Assembly: GCF_001510655.1 (NCBI RefSeq)
Contig: NZ_LMVC01000009.1
Location: 1 to 61,127, forward strand
DNA from: Fictibacillus sp. FJAT-27399
GTDB taxonomy: Bacteria > Bacillota > Bacilli > Bacillales > Fictibacillaceae
Reading direction: 5' to 3'
DNA: 61,127 nucleotides
Part shown: positions 44,138 through 54,869 of the stretch, one piece after another
How the letters are laid out: each line of letters begins with the position of its first letter
Position numbering within the stretch: the first letter of the stretch is position 1
Program-made: the position numbers and the translations under genes
Notes under the pieces: model-generated
Seen by the model: only the letters and a program-made list of their open reading frames with translations
Told to the model about the DNA's origin: nothing
Database searches by the model: none

Positions 44138-45438
44138 TGTTCCGGACAATCTCCAACATTATGCGTGTGGGTGATCTGAGAAACAAGATTCTTTTTACAC
44201 TTTTGATGCTGATCGTTTTCAGGATCGGAACATTTATTCCTGTTCCAGGTGTGAATCGCGAAGTTCTCCAGTTTGGCACTGAAAATAACGCAAGTATTTT
44301 TGGATTCTTGAACACGTTCGGTGGTGGGGCATTAAAAAACTTCTCCATCTTTGCAATGGGTATCATGCCATACATTACAGCATCAATCATTGTTCAGCTG
44401 CTTCAGATGGATGTGGTTCCTAAATTTACGGAGTGGAGTAAACAAGGGGAAGTGGGCCGACGCAAGCTGGCTCAGTTCACCAGGTACGGAACGATTGTCC
44501 TCGGCTTTATCCAAGCTGTAGGGATGTCAATAGGTTTTAACAACCTGTTCCCTGGGCTGATCTCAGATCCGGGAATCATGACGTATTTGTTTATTGCGTT
44601 AGTATTGACTGCAGGAACTGCCTTCTTGATGTGGTTAGGTGAGCAGATTACCCTTAAGGGAATTGGAAATGGGATTTCCGTTCTCATTTTCGCGGGGATT
44701 GTCGCAGCTATTCCTACAGCAGTTAACCAGATATATGCAGCGCAATTCAAAGGCGCAAACGATCAGCTGTTTATGCATATTGTAACTGTACTTCTGTTAC
44801 TGATCGCTATTATCTTAGTTGTTGTCGGCGTTATCTTTATTCAACAAGGTTTGCGTAAAATCCCGATTCAGTATGCAAAACGAGTCGTCGGAAATAAGCC
44901 TGTTGGCGGTCAATCCACGCACTTGCCGATCAAAGTCAATGCAGCAGGAGTTATCCCGGTTATCTTTTCGATTTCCTTGATTATCACTCCGCGTACGGTT
45001 GCCGGCTTTTTCGAGCAAAACAGTGTGACCAAATGGATTGTCAATACGTTTGACTACACCCAGCCAGTCGGAATGATTATATATGCGCTTTTAATTATTG
45101 GATTTTCGTACTTCTATACTTTCATTCAAGTCAACCCAGAACAAATGGCAGACAACTTGAAGAAACAGGGCGGTTATATTCCCGGCATTCGTCCAGGAGC
45201 TAACACTCAGGCGTATATTACGAAAATTTTATATCGATTAACTTTTGTAGGATCTCTATTCCTTGCGTTGATCGCTATTCTCCCGGTAATCTTTACAGCA
45301 ATTCCAGGGCTTAACCTTCCGCCTTCTATCCGAATCGGCGGAACGAGCATACTGATTGTTGTAGGTGTGGCATTAGACACGATGAAGCAGATTGAGAGCC
45401 AGTTGATCAAACGGCATTACAAAGGCTTCATTAAGTAG
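44137..45438 (+). CDS. secY: Preprotein translocase channel SecY
   Basis: 433 residues with ten membrane helices; the core of the Sec channel, partnered by SecE (17842) and SecA. RIGTFIPVPGV, GIMPYITASIIVQLL (plug/TM2 region) and KKQGGYIPGIRPG are typical. TAATG overlap with rplO couples translation. Confidence 0.98.
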   Translation: MFRTISNIMRVGDLRNKILFTLLMLIVFRIGTFIPVPGVNREVLQFGTENNASIFGFLNTFGGGALKNFSIFAMGIMPYITASIIVQLLQMDVVPKFTEWSKQGEVGRRKLAQFTRYGTIVLGFIQAVGMSIGFNNLFPGLISDPGIMTYLFIALVLTAGTAFLMWLGEQITLKGIGNGISVLIFAGIVAAIPTAVNQIYAAQFKGANDQLFMHIVTVLLLLIAIILVVVGVIFIQQGLRKIPIQYAKRVVGNKPVGGQSTHLPIKVNAAGVIPVIFSISLIITPRTVAGFFEQNSVTKWIVNTFDYTQPVGMIIYALLIIGFSYFYTFIQVNPEQMADNLKKQGGYIPGIRPGANTQAYITKILYRLTFVGSLFLALIAILPVIFTAIPGLNLPPSIRIGGTSILIVVGVALDTMKQIESQLIKRHYKGFIK

Positions 45439-45444
45439 AGGAAA

Positions 45445-45464
45445 GGGAAGAGCCTTTTCTTCCC
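45445..45464 (+). promoter_or_regulatory. Hairpin between secY and adk
   Basis: GGGAAGA/TCTTCCC around a six-base loop, no T run. Probably a processing or attenuating hairpin, not a full stop, because adk-map-infA belong to the same operon in relatives. Confidence 0.5.
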
Positions 45465-45510
45465 AAACCCTCAGTCTATTGACTAGATTAGTGACGTATG
45501 GAGGGATTAG

Positions 45511-46907
<1,397 letters not shown>

Positions 46908-46921
46908 GTGAAGGTGATATA

Positions 46922-47245
46922 ATGGTTAGCGATTCTGAATCGGTACCGCAAATAGGTCAGATGGTTCGAATCATAAAGGGAAGAGACGCTGAGAAATTAG
47001 GTGTCATTGTAAATATCCTGGATGATCGTTTTGTACTTATAGCCGATGGCGATAAACGCAAATATGATCGCGCCAAACGTAAAAACCTGATTCACTTAGA
47101 ACTTCTTGATTTTATTTCTCCGGAAGTTGCAAGAAGCATTCTTGAAACAGGCCGTGTAACTAATGGCAAACTACGGTACGCAGTAGCGAAGTTTTCCGAC
47201 GAGAAAGTCATTGCTCTGAAGAAGGGAGACCATATCGATGGCTAA
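46922..47245 (+). CDS. KOW-domain RNA-binding protein, unknown role
   Basis: 107 residues. [19 protein letters not shown] is a KOW/L14e-like motif and [14 protein letters not shown] continues the small barrel. It is conserved at this place (Bacillus ybzG region) between map and infA; function is not known to me. ATG 46922 follows AGGTGAAGGTG; the longer frame inside map is rejected. It overlaps infA by eight bases, implying co-translation with IF-1. Confidence 0.82.
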   Translation: MVSDSESVPQIGQMVRIIKGRDAEKLGVIVNILDDRFVLIADGDKRKYDRAKRKNLIHLELLDFISPEVARSILETGRVTNGKLRYAVAKFSDEKVIALKKGDHIDG

Positions 47246-47456
47246 AGATGATGTAATTGAGGTAGAAGGTACGGTAATCGAACCACTGCCAAACGCCATG
47301 TTCCGAGTGGAGCTTGAGAATGGACATAAAATTCTAGCGCACGTTTCTGGTAAGATCCGTATGCACTACATTCGTATATTACCAGGGGATAAAGTAACCG
47401 TAGAATTGTCTCCATATGACTTATCACGTGGTCGTATAACGTATCGCTTTAAATAA
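47238..47456 (+). CDS. infA: Translation initiation factor IF-1
   Basis: 72 residues, one S1/OB fold that occupies the A site during initiation. [20 protein letters not shown] and [13 protein letters not shown] are typical. GAAGGGAG precedes the ATG inside the previous gene. Confidence 0.98.
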   Translation: MAKDDVIEVEGTVIEPLPNAMFRVELENGHKILAHVSGKIRMHYIRILPGDKVTVELSPYDLSRGRITYRFK

Positions 47457-47488
47457 AAAATCGTACTCCGTGACATAAGGAGGTTTAA

Positions 47489-47605
<117 letters not shown>

Positions 47606-47624
47606 TCCAAGGAGGTGCTAAATT

Positions 47625-47990
47625 ATGGCACGTATTGCAGGAGTGGACGTTCCACGCGATAAGCGTATTGTCATTTCACTAACATATATCTTTGGAATCG
47701 GGAAAGCTAAAGCACAACAAGTTCTTGCTGAAGCTGGCGTATCTGAAGAAACTCGTGTTCGTGATCTTACAGAAGATGAATTAAACAAAATTCGTGAAGC
47801 GATCGACAAAATTAAAGTTGAAGGTGACCTTCGCCGTGAAGTGTCTCTTAACATTAAACGTCTTATTGAAATCGGCAGCTACCGTGGGGTCCGCCACCGT
47901 CGCGGTCTTCCAGTTCGCGGTCAGAATACGAAAAACAACTCTCGTACTCGTAAAGGACCTCGTCGTACAGTAGCGAATAAGAAAAAGTAA
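47625..47990 (+). CDS. rpsM: 30S ribosomal protein S13
   Basis: 121 residues; head bridge to the large subunit and contact to P-site t[23 protein letters not shown] start and basic tail [23 protein letters not shown] precedes the ATG. Confidence 0.97.
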   Translation: MARIAGVDVPRDKRIVISLTYIFGIGKAKAQQVLAEAGVSEETRVRDLTEDELNKIREAIDKIKVEGDLRREVSLNIKRLIEIGSYRGVRHRRGLPVRGQNTKNNSRTRKGPRRTVANKKK

Positions 47991-48011
47991 GAGTAAAGGA
48001 GGTAAACTCTA

Positions 48012-48407
48012 ATGGCTAAGCAACGTAAAACTAACACACGTAAACGTCGTGTCAAAAAGAATATTGAGACTGGTATCGCGCATATTCGTTCGACTTTCAA
48101 CAACACGATCATTACGATTACTGATACACACGGGAATGCAATCTCTTGGGCTACATCTGGCCACTTAGGATTCAAAGGTTCTCGTAAATCAACTCCGTTC
48201 GCAGCGCAAATGGCAGCTGAAACTGCTGGTAAAACTGCAATGGAAAATGGCATGAAAACACTAGAGGTTTCTGTTAAAGGCCCTGGTGCTGGCCGTGAAG
48301 CTGCAATCCGTGCCCTTCAAGCGGTAGGTTTAGAAGTAACAGCTATTCGCGATGTTACACCTGTTCCTCATAACGGATGCCGTCCTCCAAAACGCCGCCG
48401 CGTGTAA
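48012..48407 (+). CDS. rpsK: 30S ribosomal protein S11
   Basis: 131 residues; platform protein near the mRNA exit. [19 protein letters not shown] and [15 protein letters not shown] are typical. AAAGGAGG precedes the ATG. Confidence 0.97.
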   Translation: MAKQRKTNTRKRRVKKNIETGIAHIRSTFNNTIITITDTHGNAISWATSGHLGFKGSRKSTPFAAQMAAETAGKTAMENGMKTLEVSVKGPGAGREAAIRALQAVGLEVTAIRDVTPVPHNGCRPPKRRRV

Positions 48408-48432
48408 CAATAGTTACACTCTTCGGTATAAA

Positions 48433-48468
48433 GTATGCATAGCCTGTCTATAATGGGTATGTATACTA
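48433..48468 (+). promoter_or_regulatory. Hairpin in rpsK-rpoA gap
   Basis: AGTATGCAT and ATGTATACT form a near-perfect stem. A second, GC-rich hairpin (CTGGG-TTCTG-CCCGG) lies near 48530-48545 before the rpoA ribosome-binding site. A TATAAT at 48449 has no usable -35 box. Role unknown; leader control of rpoA-rplQ is possible. Confidence 0.4.
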
Positions 48469-48579
48469 TTAGTTTTGGTGAAGAACACTAATTAGTTGTT
48501 TAAGTCGGGAATGCCATTGGGGAATTTCGGCTGGGTTCTGCCCGGTCGAGGTTCGACGTTTGAAGGAGGGTTTAGTTGA

Positions 48580-49524
48580 ATGATCGAAATCGAAAAGCCA
48601 AGAATTGAAACGGTTGAAATCAGCGACGATGCCACATATGGAAAGTTTGTTGTTGAACCACTTGAACGTGGATATGGTACTACACTGGGCAACTCCTTAC
48701 GTCGTATCCTATTATCCTCACTGCCTGGTGCAGCTGTTACATCAATTCAGATTAATGGAGTATTGCATGAGTTCTCAACAGTTGAAGGTGTTGTAGAAGA
48801 CGTTACTACGATCATCCTTAACTTGAAAAAGCTTGCGATGAAGATTTATTCTGAAGAAGATAAAACATTGGAAATAGATGTACAGGGTGAGGGAGTCGTT
48901 ACAGCTGGTGACATTACACATGACAGTGATGTGGAAATTTTGAATCCGGACCTTCATATTGCTACTCTTGCAGAAGGCGCTCATTTCCAAATGAAGCTGA
49001 ATGCAAAGAGAGGCCGCGGTTACGTTCAGGCGGAAGGCAATAAGAGTGAAGATCTACCAATCGGAGTTATTCCGGTGGATTCAATTTACACACCAATTTC
49101 TCGTGTGAACTACCAGGTAGAAAATACCCGCGTTGGACAAGTGACAAACTATGACAAGCTTACATTTGACATTTGGACAGATGGAAGCATCCGTCCTGAA
49201 GAGGCAGTTTCTCTTGGAGCGAAGATCATTACCGAACATTTGAATATATTTGTCGGACTAACCGATCAAGCGCAAAAAGCTGAAATTATGGTTGAAAAAG
49301 AAGAAGACCAAAAGGAAAAAGTTCTTGAAATGACGATTGAAGAACTTGATCTTTCTGTGCGTTCTTACAACTGCCTTAAGCGCGCTGGTATTAATACAGT
49401 TCAAGAACTTGCTAATAAATCAGAAGAAGACATGATGAAAGTTCGCAACCTCGGTAAGAAGTCTCTTGAAGAAGTTCAAGAAAAACTTGACGAGCTCGGG
49501 CTTTCATTACGTGCTGACGATTAA
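48580..49524 (+). CDS. rpoA: RNA polymerase subunit alpha
   Basis: 314 residues. The N-terminal domain (about 1-228, [20 protein letters not shown]) dimerises and holds beta and beta'; the C-terminal domain ([20 protein letters not shown]) binds UP elements and activators. GAAGGAGGG precedes the ATG. Confidence 0.98.
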   Translation: MIEIEKPRIETVEISDDATYGKFVVEPLERGYGTTLGNSLRRILLSSLPGAAVTSIQINGVLHEFSTVEGVVEDVTTIILNLKKLAMKIYSEEDKTLEIDVQGEGVVTAGDITHDSDVEILNPDLHIATLAEGAHFQMKLNAKRGRGYVQAEGNKSEDLPIGVIPVDSIYTPISRVNYQVENTRVGQVTNYDKLTFDIWTDGSIRPEEAVSLGAKIITEHLNIFVGLTDQAQKAEIMVEKEEDQKEKVLEMTIEELDLSVRSYNCLKRAGINTVQELANKSEEDMMKVRNLGKKSLEEVQEKLDELGLSLRADD

Positions 49525-49550
49525 TCTGACAGACTAGAATTTGCTTTTTC

Positions 49551-49581
49551 ACAGGTGACTGTTTTTATAAACAGCCCCTGT
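49551..49581 (+). promoter_or_regulatory. Hairpin between rpoA and rplQ
   Basis: Nested pairing ACAGG/CCTGT outside CTGTTT/AAACAG. No T run, so probably mRNA processing or stability. Confidence 0.5.
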
Positions 49582-49611
49582 CTGCAAAAAGCACAGAAGG
49601 AGGGAATAGAC

Positions 49612-49974
49612 ATGGCATACCAAAAGTTGGGTCGTGTTTCAGCTGTTCGCCGCGCAATGCTGCGTGACTTAGCAACTGACTTAATTATCAACGATCGTAT
49701 CGAAACAACAGAAGCACGTGCTAAAGAAGTACGTAAATTTGTTGAAAAGATGATCACGCTTGGTAAGCGTGGAGACCTTCACGCACGCCGTCAAGCTGCA
49801 AGTTTCGTACGAAACGAAGTAGCTAACGAAGAATCAGGACAAAAGGCAATTCAAAAACTATTTAGTGACCTTGGACCTCGTTATGCTGAGCGTAATGGTG
49901 GTTACACTCGTATCGCTAAAATCGGTCCTCGCCGTGGTGACGGTGCACCTATGGTCATCATCGAATTAGTTTAA
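49612..49974 (+). CDS. rplQ: 50S ribosomal protein L17
   Basis: 120 residues; tunnel-exit protein. [20 protein letters not shown] start. ATG 49612 follows GGAGGG; the extension from 49555 is leader. Last gene of the super-operon. Confidence 0.97.
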   Translation: MAYQKLGRVSAVRRAMLRDLATDLIINDRIETTEARAKEVRKFVEKMITLGKRGDLHARRQAASFVRNEVANEESGQKAIQKLFSDLGPRYAERNGGYTRIAKIGPRRGDGAPMVIIELV

Positions 49975-49982
49975 TAGTGAAT

Positions 49983-50027
49983 AAAGGGCGGGACAGGGTC
50001 GTAAAGATCGTTTCTTGCCCTTTTTTT
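49983..50027 (+). terminator. Terminator after rplQ
   Basis: AAAGGGC and GCCCTTT enclose an imperfect stem, followed by seven T. Ends the S10-spc-alpha unit. Confidence 0.85.
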
Positions 50028-50075
50028 ATTTGTCCTCAAAAGAGGTCAAATAAAAAAAGAAAGCATCCTGAATCA

Positions 50076-50113
50076 GTGCCAGGCACCTCACTTCACTTTC
50101 AGGTGCCTGGCAC
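50076..50113. repeat. GTGCCAGGCACCT inverted repeat
   Basis: A perfect 13-base inverted repeat (GTGCCAGGCACCT, 50076-50088; AGGTGCCTGGCAC, 50101-50113) around a 12-base loop. Each arm is itself built on the palindrome GTGCC..GGCAC. It belongs to the noncoding gap before ecfA1. Confidence 0.8.
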
Positions 50114-50273
50114 GGAAAAACATCCTGCAAAGGAAGATAAAAGCTGGTCCTGAAAGGGTCAGTACATGTTTTTAAGGTAAGCATTGCTGACTTAAAAGAT
50201 GTTATTTCCGTGATGCAAATCACAAATGTAGTAACGCTTCGATTAGTTACTTAAATATCTGGAGTCAGGCACC

Positions 50274-50300
50274 TGAATGTAAAAAACGGTGCCAGACACC
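50274..50300. repeat. Second GGTGCC/GGCACC inverted repeat
   Basis: GTCAGGCACC and GGTGCCAGAC pair with one mismatch. It is related to the repeat at 50076 and lies 60 bases before ecfA1. The remainder of 50028-50360 shows no gene or clear promoter. Confidence 0.65.
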
Positions 50301-50360
50301 ATTTCAGGAAGTAAAGTGTTTTTTCAAAGAAGTAATAGCTGAGCTGAGGGGGAGAAAAGC

Positions 50361-51200
50361 GTGAAGGAACTGATATCGGTCAATAACGTTTCCTTCCAGT
50401 ACCCGAGCGAGGAGAAAACCACACTGGCGGATTTAAGCCTCTCGGTGTACCAAGGAGAATGGCTGGCGATTGTCGGCCATAACGGGTCCGGAAAATCTAC
50501 ACTGGCTAAATTGCTCAACGGGCTGCTTCTGCCTTCTTCAGGAGAGATAAAGGTAGAAGACTACACAACGACAAACGAACAAGAACTATGGGAGATCAGA
50601 AGGCGGGTCGGCATCGTTTTTCAAAATCCGGACAACCAGTTCGTCGGGACAAGTGTCAGAGACGATGTGGCGTTTGGGTTGGAAAACTTCGGTGTGCCCC
50701 GTGAAGAGATGATTTCTCGTATTGAACAAAGCATTCAGCGTGTAAAGATGCAGGAGTTTATTGAAAGTGAACCTCACCATCTTTCAGGCGGCCAGAAGCA
50801 GCGTGTTGCCATTGCCGGCATCATTGCCCAAAAGCCGTCTATCATCATCCTCGATGAAGCGACTTCCATGCTGGATCCGATGGGCCGGAAAGAAGTCATC
50901 GACACGGTGAAACAACTGAACGAGGAGGAAGGGATTACCGTTATCTCCATTACGCATGATCTGGAGGAAGCGGTCCGTGCTGACCGGGTCATGGTCATGA
51001 AACAAGGTTCCATCCTCACGACAGGAAGTCCGAGACAAGTGTTCCAGAACGAGTCGTTATTGCTGGATGCCGGCTTGGATCTGCCGTTCTCCCTTAAACT
51101 CGGATTAGCGCTTAAGGAAAATGGGATAGGCTTAAAAGAACAACATTTAACACAGGAAGAATTGGTGGGTGCATTATGGACATTAAAATCAACAACCTAA
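50361..51200 (+). CDS. ecfA1: ECF transporter ATPase EcfA1 (CbiO1)
   Basis: ATP-binding subunit of the shared energy-coupling module for vitamin uptake. It has 279 residues: Walker A GHNGSGKST, Q-loop VFQNPDNQ, signature LSGGQKQR, Walker B IIILDEATSMLD. GTG 50361 after GAGGGGGAG. It overlaps ecfA2 by 25 bases, so the two ATPases are made together. Confidence 0.95.
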   Translation: MKELISVNNVSFQYPSEEKTTLADLSLSVYQGEWLAIVGHNGSGKSTLAKLLNGLLLPSSGEIKVEDYTTTNEQELWEIRRRVGIVFQNPDNQFVGTSVRDDVAFGLENFGVPREEMISRIEQSIQRVKMQEFIESEPHHLSGGQKQRVAIAGIIAQKPSIIILDEATSMLDPMGRKEVIDTVKQLNEEEGITVISITHDLEEAVRADRVMVMKQGSILTTGSPRQVFQNESLLLDAGLDLPFSLKLGLALKENGIGLKEQHLTQEELVGALWTLKSTT

Positions 51201-52048
51201 CCCATCGCTACAAGCCTGGAACGCCTTTTGAGCGGCTTGCACTAAAGGATGTGAATCTATCTATTCCATCGGGCTCATTCCTTGCAGTCATCGGTCACAC
51301 GGGTTCTGGGAAGTCGACGCTCATTCAGCATTTGAACGGCCTGTTAAAGCCATCTGAAGGCACCATACAGGTTGGGGACCTGACGATTGCTGCCAATGAG
51401 AAAAAGAAACAGCTAAAAGCCCTGCGCAAAAGAGTAGGTATTGTCTTTCAATATCCAGAACATCAGTTATTTGATGAAACGGTGGAGAAGGATGTCATGT
51501 TCGGTCCGATGAACTTCGGGCAGAGTGAAGAAGCAGCCAGAAAAACAGCTCGAGAGATGGTTAAGCTTGTCGGGCTTCCGGATGAGGTACTGCAAAAGTC
51601 ACCTTTTGACTTGAGCGGCGGACAGATGCGGCGGGTAGCTATCGCAGGTGTTCTTGCGATGCAGCCTGAAGTGCTGATTCTGGATGAGCCGACAGCGGGG
51701 CTAGATCCAAAGGGGCGCAAAGAGATCATGGACTTATTCCGTGCCCTTCATGATCAGCGTAAGACGACGACCATCCTTGTTACGCATTCCATGGAGGATG
51801 CTGCGTATTATGCGGACCATATTGTTGTCATGGATAAAGGATCCACCTATCTAGAAGGCACTCCTGCGGAAATCTTTGATAAACGGGACGAGCTTCAGGC
51901 CGTTGGGCTGGATGTGCCGGAAACGGTTCAGTTTTTGCTCAAGTGGCAGGAGTTGACGAAGAATCCAATGAAACTATCCTCTTTTACCATTGAAGAAACA
52001 GCTAAAGCCATTGCGGCTGACTTCGGCAAAGGAGGGTCAATATGCTAG
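51176..52048 (+). CDS. ecfA2: ECF transporter ATPase EcfA2 (CbiO2)
   Basis: 290 residues: Walker A GHTGSGKST, VFQYPEHQLFDETV Q-loop typical of A2, LSGGQMRR signature, VLILDEPTAGLD Walker B. Pairs with EcfA1. Seven-base overlap with ecfT. Confidence 0.95.
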   Translation: MDIKINNLTHRYKPGTPFERLALKDVNLSIPSGSFLAVIGHTGSGKSTLIQHLNGLLKPSEGTIQVGDLTIAANEKKKQLKALRKRVGIVFQYPEHQLFDETVEKDVMFGPMNFGQSEEAARKTAREMVKLVGLPDEVLQKSPFDLSGGQMRRVAIAGVLAMQPEVLILDEPTAGLDPKGRKEIMDLFRALHDQRKTTTILVTHSMEDAAYYADHIVVMDKGSTYLEGTPAEIFDKRDELQAVGLDVPETVQFLLKWQELTKNPMKLSSFTIEETAKAIAADFGKGGSIC

Positions 52049-52842
52049 ATAACGTGATCATTGGGCAGTATATTCCGGGCTGTTCCGTCATCCACAAGAT
52101 GGACCCGCGTGCGAAGCTGCTTAGCATCTTTTTGTTTATTTTCGTGGTCTTTCTGGCCAATAACTGGCTGACCTATGTCCTGCTCGGCATTTTTGCAGCG
52201 GGTGCTATGCTGTCATCCCAGGTATCGCTCCGTTATATCTATAAAGGGCTTAAACCCATTTTTCTTATTGTCATTTTTACATTCATCCTGCACATTGTGA
52301 TGACGAAGCAAGGCGATGTCATCTACCACCTGGGATGGCTGAAGATTTATGAAGGCGGCTTAAGGCAAGGGGTATTCATCTCACTTCGTCTCGTCTATCT
52401 CGTGGTCATCACATCATTGCTGACGCTGACCACCACACCGATCGATATAACAGATGGACTTGAATACTTACTGTCTCCTTTTAAAAAGATAAAGCTGCCC
52501 GTTCATGAGTTTGCCCTCATGATGTCCATTTCTCTCCGCTTCATTCCTACGCTGCTGCAGGAAACGGAGAAAATCATGAAGGCACAGATGGCCCGGGGTG
52601 CAGAGTTTACAACCGGTCCTATAAAAGAGCGCGTCAAAGCGTTTGTTCCGCTGCTGGTGCCTTTGTTTATCTCATCCTTTAAACGGGCGGAAGACCTGGC
52701 TCTCGCAATGGAAGCCCGCGGTTACCGAGGGGGAGAGGGCAGGACGAGGCTGCGCATTCTGGAATGGAAACTCAGGGATACAGCCTCTCTGCTCATTCTG
52801 CTTGCATTGGCCGTCGTTCTTTTCGTATTCCGAACGCATTAA
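52042..52842 (+). CDS. ecfT: ECF transporter membrane subunit EcfT
   Basis: 266 residues with five to six membrane segments; couples the ATPases to substrate-specific S components. Conserved ARG motifs appear as QMARGAEF and AMEARGYRGG. No S component is encoded nearby, consistent with a group II module serving several vitamins. Confidence 0.94.
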   Translation: MLDNVIIGQYIPGCSVIHKMDPRAKLLSIFLFIFVVFLANNWLTYVLLGIFAAGAMLSSQVSLRYIYKGLKPIFLIVIFTFILHIVMTKQGDVIYHLGWLKIYEGGLRQGVFISLRLVYLVVITSLLTLTTTPIDITDGLEYLLSPFKKIKLPVHEFALMMSISLRFIPTLLQETEKIMKAQMARGAEFTTGPIKERVKAFVPLLVPLFISSFKRAEDLALAMEARGYRGGEGRTRLRILEWKLRDTASLLILLALAVVLFVFRTH

Positions 52843-52861
52843 TCTTAAGGGAGTTTGATGT

Positions 52862-53599
52862 ATGCAGCGCTGGAAAGCTACCGTAAGCTATGATGGCACC
52901 TTGTTTGCCGGCTATCAGGTGCAGCCGGAGGGCCGTACTGTACAGAGTGAGATTGAACGGAGCCTGGCCAAAATGCATAAAGGCGAGGATCTGCGCATCT
53001 CGGCTTCTGGAAGGACAGATGCAGGAGTCCATGCCATTGGGCAGGTATGTCACTTTGACAGCCCGTTGGCCATTGCCGGAGACCGTTGGCAGAAAGCCCT
53101 GAATGCGCTGCTGCCCAGTGATATACGCATCACGAAAGTGGAAGCTGTTGCTCCGGATTTTCATGCGCGTTTCAGTGCACAGAAGAAGGAGTATCATTAT
53201 CGGCTATTGACCTGCAGTCAGCCAGATGTTTTCCGCCGGCATTATGCGTATCATTTTCCTTATTCTCTAAATCGTGACGCCTTGGAAGAGGGCATGAGGA
53301 TGTTCTTGGGAACACACGACTTTACATCATTTTCCTCGGCCCGTTCCACTGTTGAGGACAAAATACGTACCATCTACCGTTTTGAAATGGACACGTCTAC
53401 AGACGAGATCATTTTTAAAGTGAGCGGGAGCGGGTTTTTGTATAACATGGTCAGAATCATGATTGGCACTCTTCTTGATGCAGGCCAGGGCAGGATCGAG
53501 CCGAAGGAAATCGAAGCTATGCTGCAGGAGAAGAACCGGATTGCTGCAGGAAAGACGGCTCCTCCGCATGGATTATACTTATATCACGTCACCTATTAA
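52862..53599 (+). CDS. truA: tRNA pseudouridine(38-40) synthase
   Basis: Makes pseudouridine at positions 38-40 of the anticodon stem-loop. It has 245 residues; the catalytic Asp lies in SASGRTDAGVHA near residue 53. GGGAG precedes the ATG. Probably read with the ecf genes, 19 bases upstream. Confidence 0.96.
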   Translation: MQRWKATVSYDGTLFAGYQVQPEGRTVQSEIERSLAKMHKGEDLRISASGRTDAGVHAIGQVCHFDSPLAIAGDRWQKALNALLPSDIRITKVEAVAPDFHARFSAQKKEYHYRLLTCSQPDVFRRHYAYHFPYSLNRDALEEGMRMFLGTHDFTSFSSARSTVEDKIRTIYRFEMDTSTDEIIFKVSGSGFLYNMVRIMIGTLLDAGQGRIEPKEIEAMLQEKNRIAAGKTAPPHGLYLYHVTY

Positions 53600-53619
53600 A
53601 ATTATAAAAAAAACATGTA

Positions 53620-53662
53620 GTAATTTTATAAAAAATTACCTAGTGATTTTATAAAAAATCAC
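53620..53662. repeat. Tandem AT-rich hairpins after truA
   Basis: GTAATTTT-ATAA-AAAATTAC (53620-53639) and GTGATTTT-ATAA-AAAATCAC (53643-53662): two perfect eight-pair hairpins with the same loop, 23 bases apart, differing by one compensated pair. Possible weak terminator for truA. Confidence 0.7.
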
Positions 53663-53683
53663 CTTATAAATTCCGCGACACAC

Positions 53684-53712
53684 TTGACATCGTTGTTTAT
53701 ATGTTATAAGAT
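53684..53712 (+). promoter_or_regulatory. Sigma-A promoter of rplM-rpsI
   Basis: TTGACA (53684-53689), 17 bases, TAAGAT (53707-53712). Confidence 0.82.
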
Positions 53713-53717
53713 ATTCT

Positions 53718-53875
53718 TTGGTATTTCTAAGATTATCTCCCTGCCCCGGAAGATAATTCGGCGAAATGTTTAGTAATTCAAAAATGTTCAGCGAACCGTA
53801 TTTTACTGTGAGTTTGAACAGCATTCATAAAAAAATTGAGCGATTTAGCGAATGAAGATACAGGAGGGAAAATTC
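53718..53875 (+). ncRNA. rplM (L13) leader
   Basis: About 155 bases of untranslated leader precede rplM. Firmicute rplM genes have a structured L13 leader for autoregulation, and this position fits, but I could not match the fold reliably by eye. Confidence 0.5.
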
Positions 53876-54313
53876 ATGCGTACGACATTCATGGCGAAAG
53901 CTTCTGAAGTAGAACGTAAGTGGTTATTGATCGACGCTGAAGGAAAGACTTTAGGTCGTCTTGCAAGTGAAGTTGCAGCAATCCTTCGCGGAAAACACAA
54001 ACCAACTTTTACACCACATGTTGATACTGGAGATCATGTAATCCTAATCAACGCAGAAAAAATTCATCTAACAGGTAAAAAGTTAAGTGACAAGATTTAC
54101 TACCGCCACACTGGACACCCAGGTGGACTTCGCACAAGAACTGCATTAGAAATGCGTACAACTCGTTCTGAGCAAATGCTTGAATTAGCGATCAAAGGTA
54201 TGCTTCCTAAGAACAGCCTTGGCCGTCAAATGATCAAAAAGCTTCACGTATATGCTGGAGCTGAGCACCAACACCAAGCACAAAAGCCAGAAAAATACGA
54301 ATTACGCGGATAA
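53876..54313 (+). CDS. rplM: 50S ribosomal protein L13
   Basis: 145 residues; early assembly protein. [20 protein letters not shown] and [13 protein letters not shown] are typical. ATG 53876 (MRTTFMAKA) follows AGGAGGG; the extension to 53852 is rejected. Confidence 0.97.
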   Translation: MRTTFMAKASEVERKWLLIDAEGKTLGRLASEVAAILRGKHKPTFTPHVDTGDHVILINAEKIHLTGKKLSDKIYYRHTGHPGGLRTRTALEMRTTRSEQMLELAIKGMLPKNSLGRQMIKKLHVYAGAEHQHQAQKPEKYELRG

Positions 54314-54331
54314 TAAAAGGGAGGTATTCAC

Positions 54332-54724
54332 GTGGCACAAGTACAATATTACGGTACTGGGCGTCGTAAGCACTCCGTTGCTCGCGTACGTTTAGTTCCT
54401 GGTGATGGCCGTATCGTAATCAACGGTCGCAGCATTGACGAATATTTCGGTTTAGAAACATTAAAACTTATCGTAAGACAGCCCCTTAACGAAACAGCTA
54501 CAGAAGGTAACTACGACGTTCTTGTAACTGTTCAAGGTGGAGGATATACAGGACAAGCAGGAGCAATCCGTCATGGTATCTCTCGCGCTCTTCTACAAGC
54601 AGATCCAGAATTCCGCGGCAACCTTAAGTCTGCTGGATTCTTGACTCGTGACGCTCGTATGAAAGAACGTAAGAAATACGGTCTTAAAGGCGCTCGTCGT
54701 GCACCACAGTTCTCAAAACGTTAA
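54332..54724 (+). CDS. rpsI: 30S ribosomal protein S9
   Basis: 130 residues; the C-terminal tail ([12 protein letters not shown]) reaches P-site t[19 protein letters not shown] start. GTG start after GGGAGG. Confidence 0.97.
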   Translation: MAQVQYYGTGRRKHSVARVRLVPGDGRIVINGRSIDEYFGLETLKLIVRQPLNETATEGNYDVLVTVQGGGYTGQAGAIRHGISRALLQADPEFRGNLKSAGFLTRDARMKERKKYGLKGARRAPQFSKR

Positions 54725-54737
54725 TCTTTACGTTTCA

Positions 54738-54772
54738 AGGCTCTCAAGCATTTTGCTTGGGGGTCTTTTTTG
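54738..54772 (+). terminator. Terminator after rpsI
   Basis: AGGCTCTCAAGC pairs with GCTTGGGGGTCT using several G-U pairs, then six T. Confidence 0.8.
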
Positions 54773-54869
54773 TTGTTCAGGCACTTAATCTTCACTTTGA
54801 GCTCATGTTCCTTTCGCTACTCGTAAACAATAGGGTATAAAAGATCGAGTTTTCTGAAGGAGGGACATG

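Noticed and set aside
48449-48454. TATAAT as a separate rpoA promoter
   Set aside because: No acceptable -35 hexamer 16-19 bases upstream, and it lies in the loop of a hairpin.
50361-52842. Dedicated vitamin or cobalt transporter operon
   Set aside because: Only the shared ECF module (A1, A2, T) is present; no S component is encoded, so substrate cannot be assigned.
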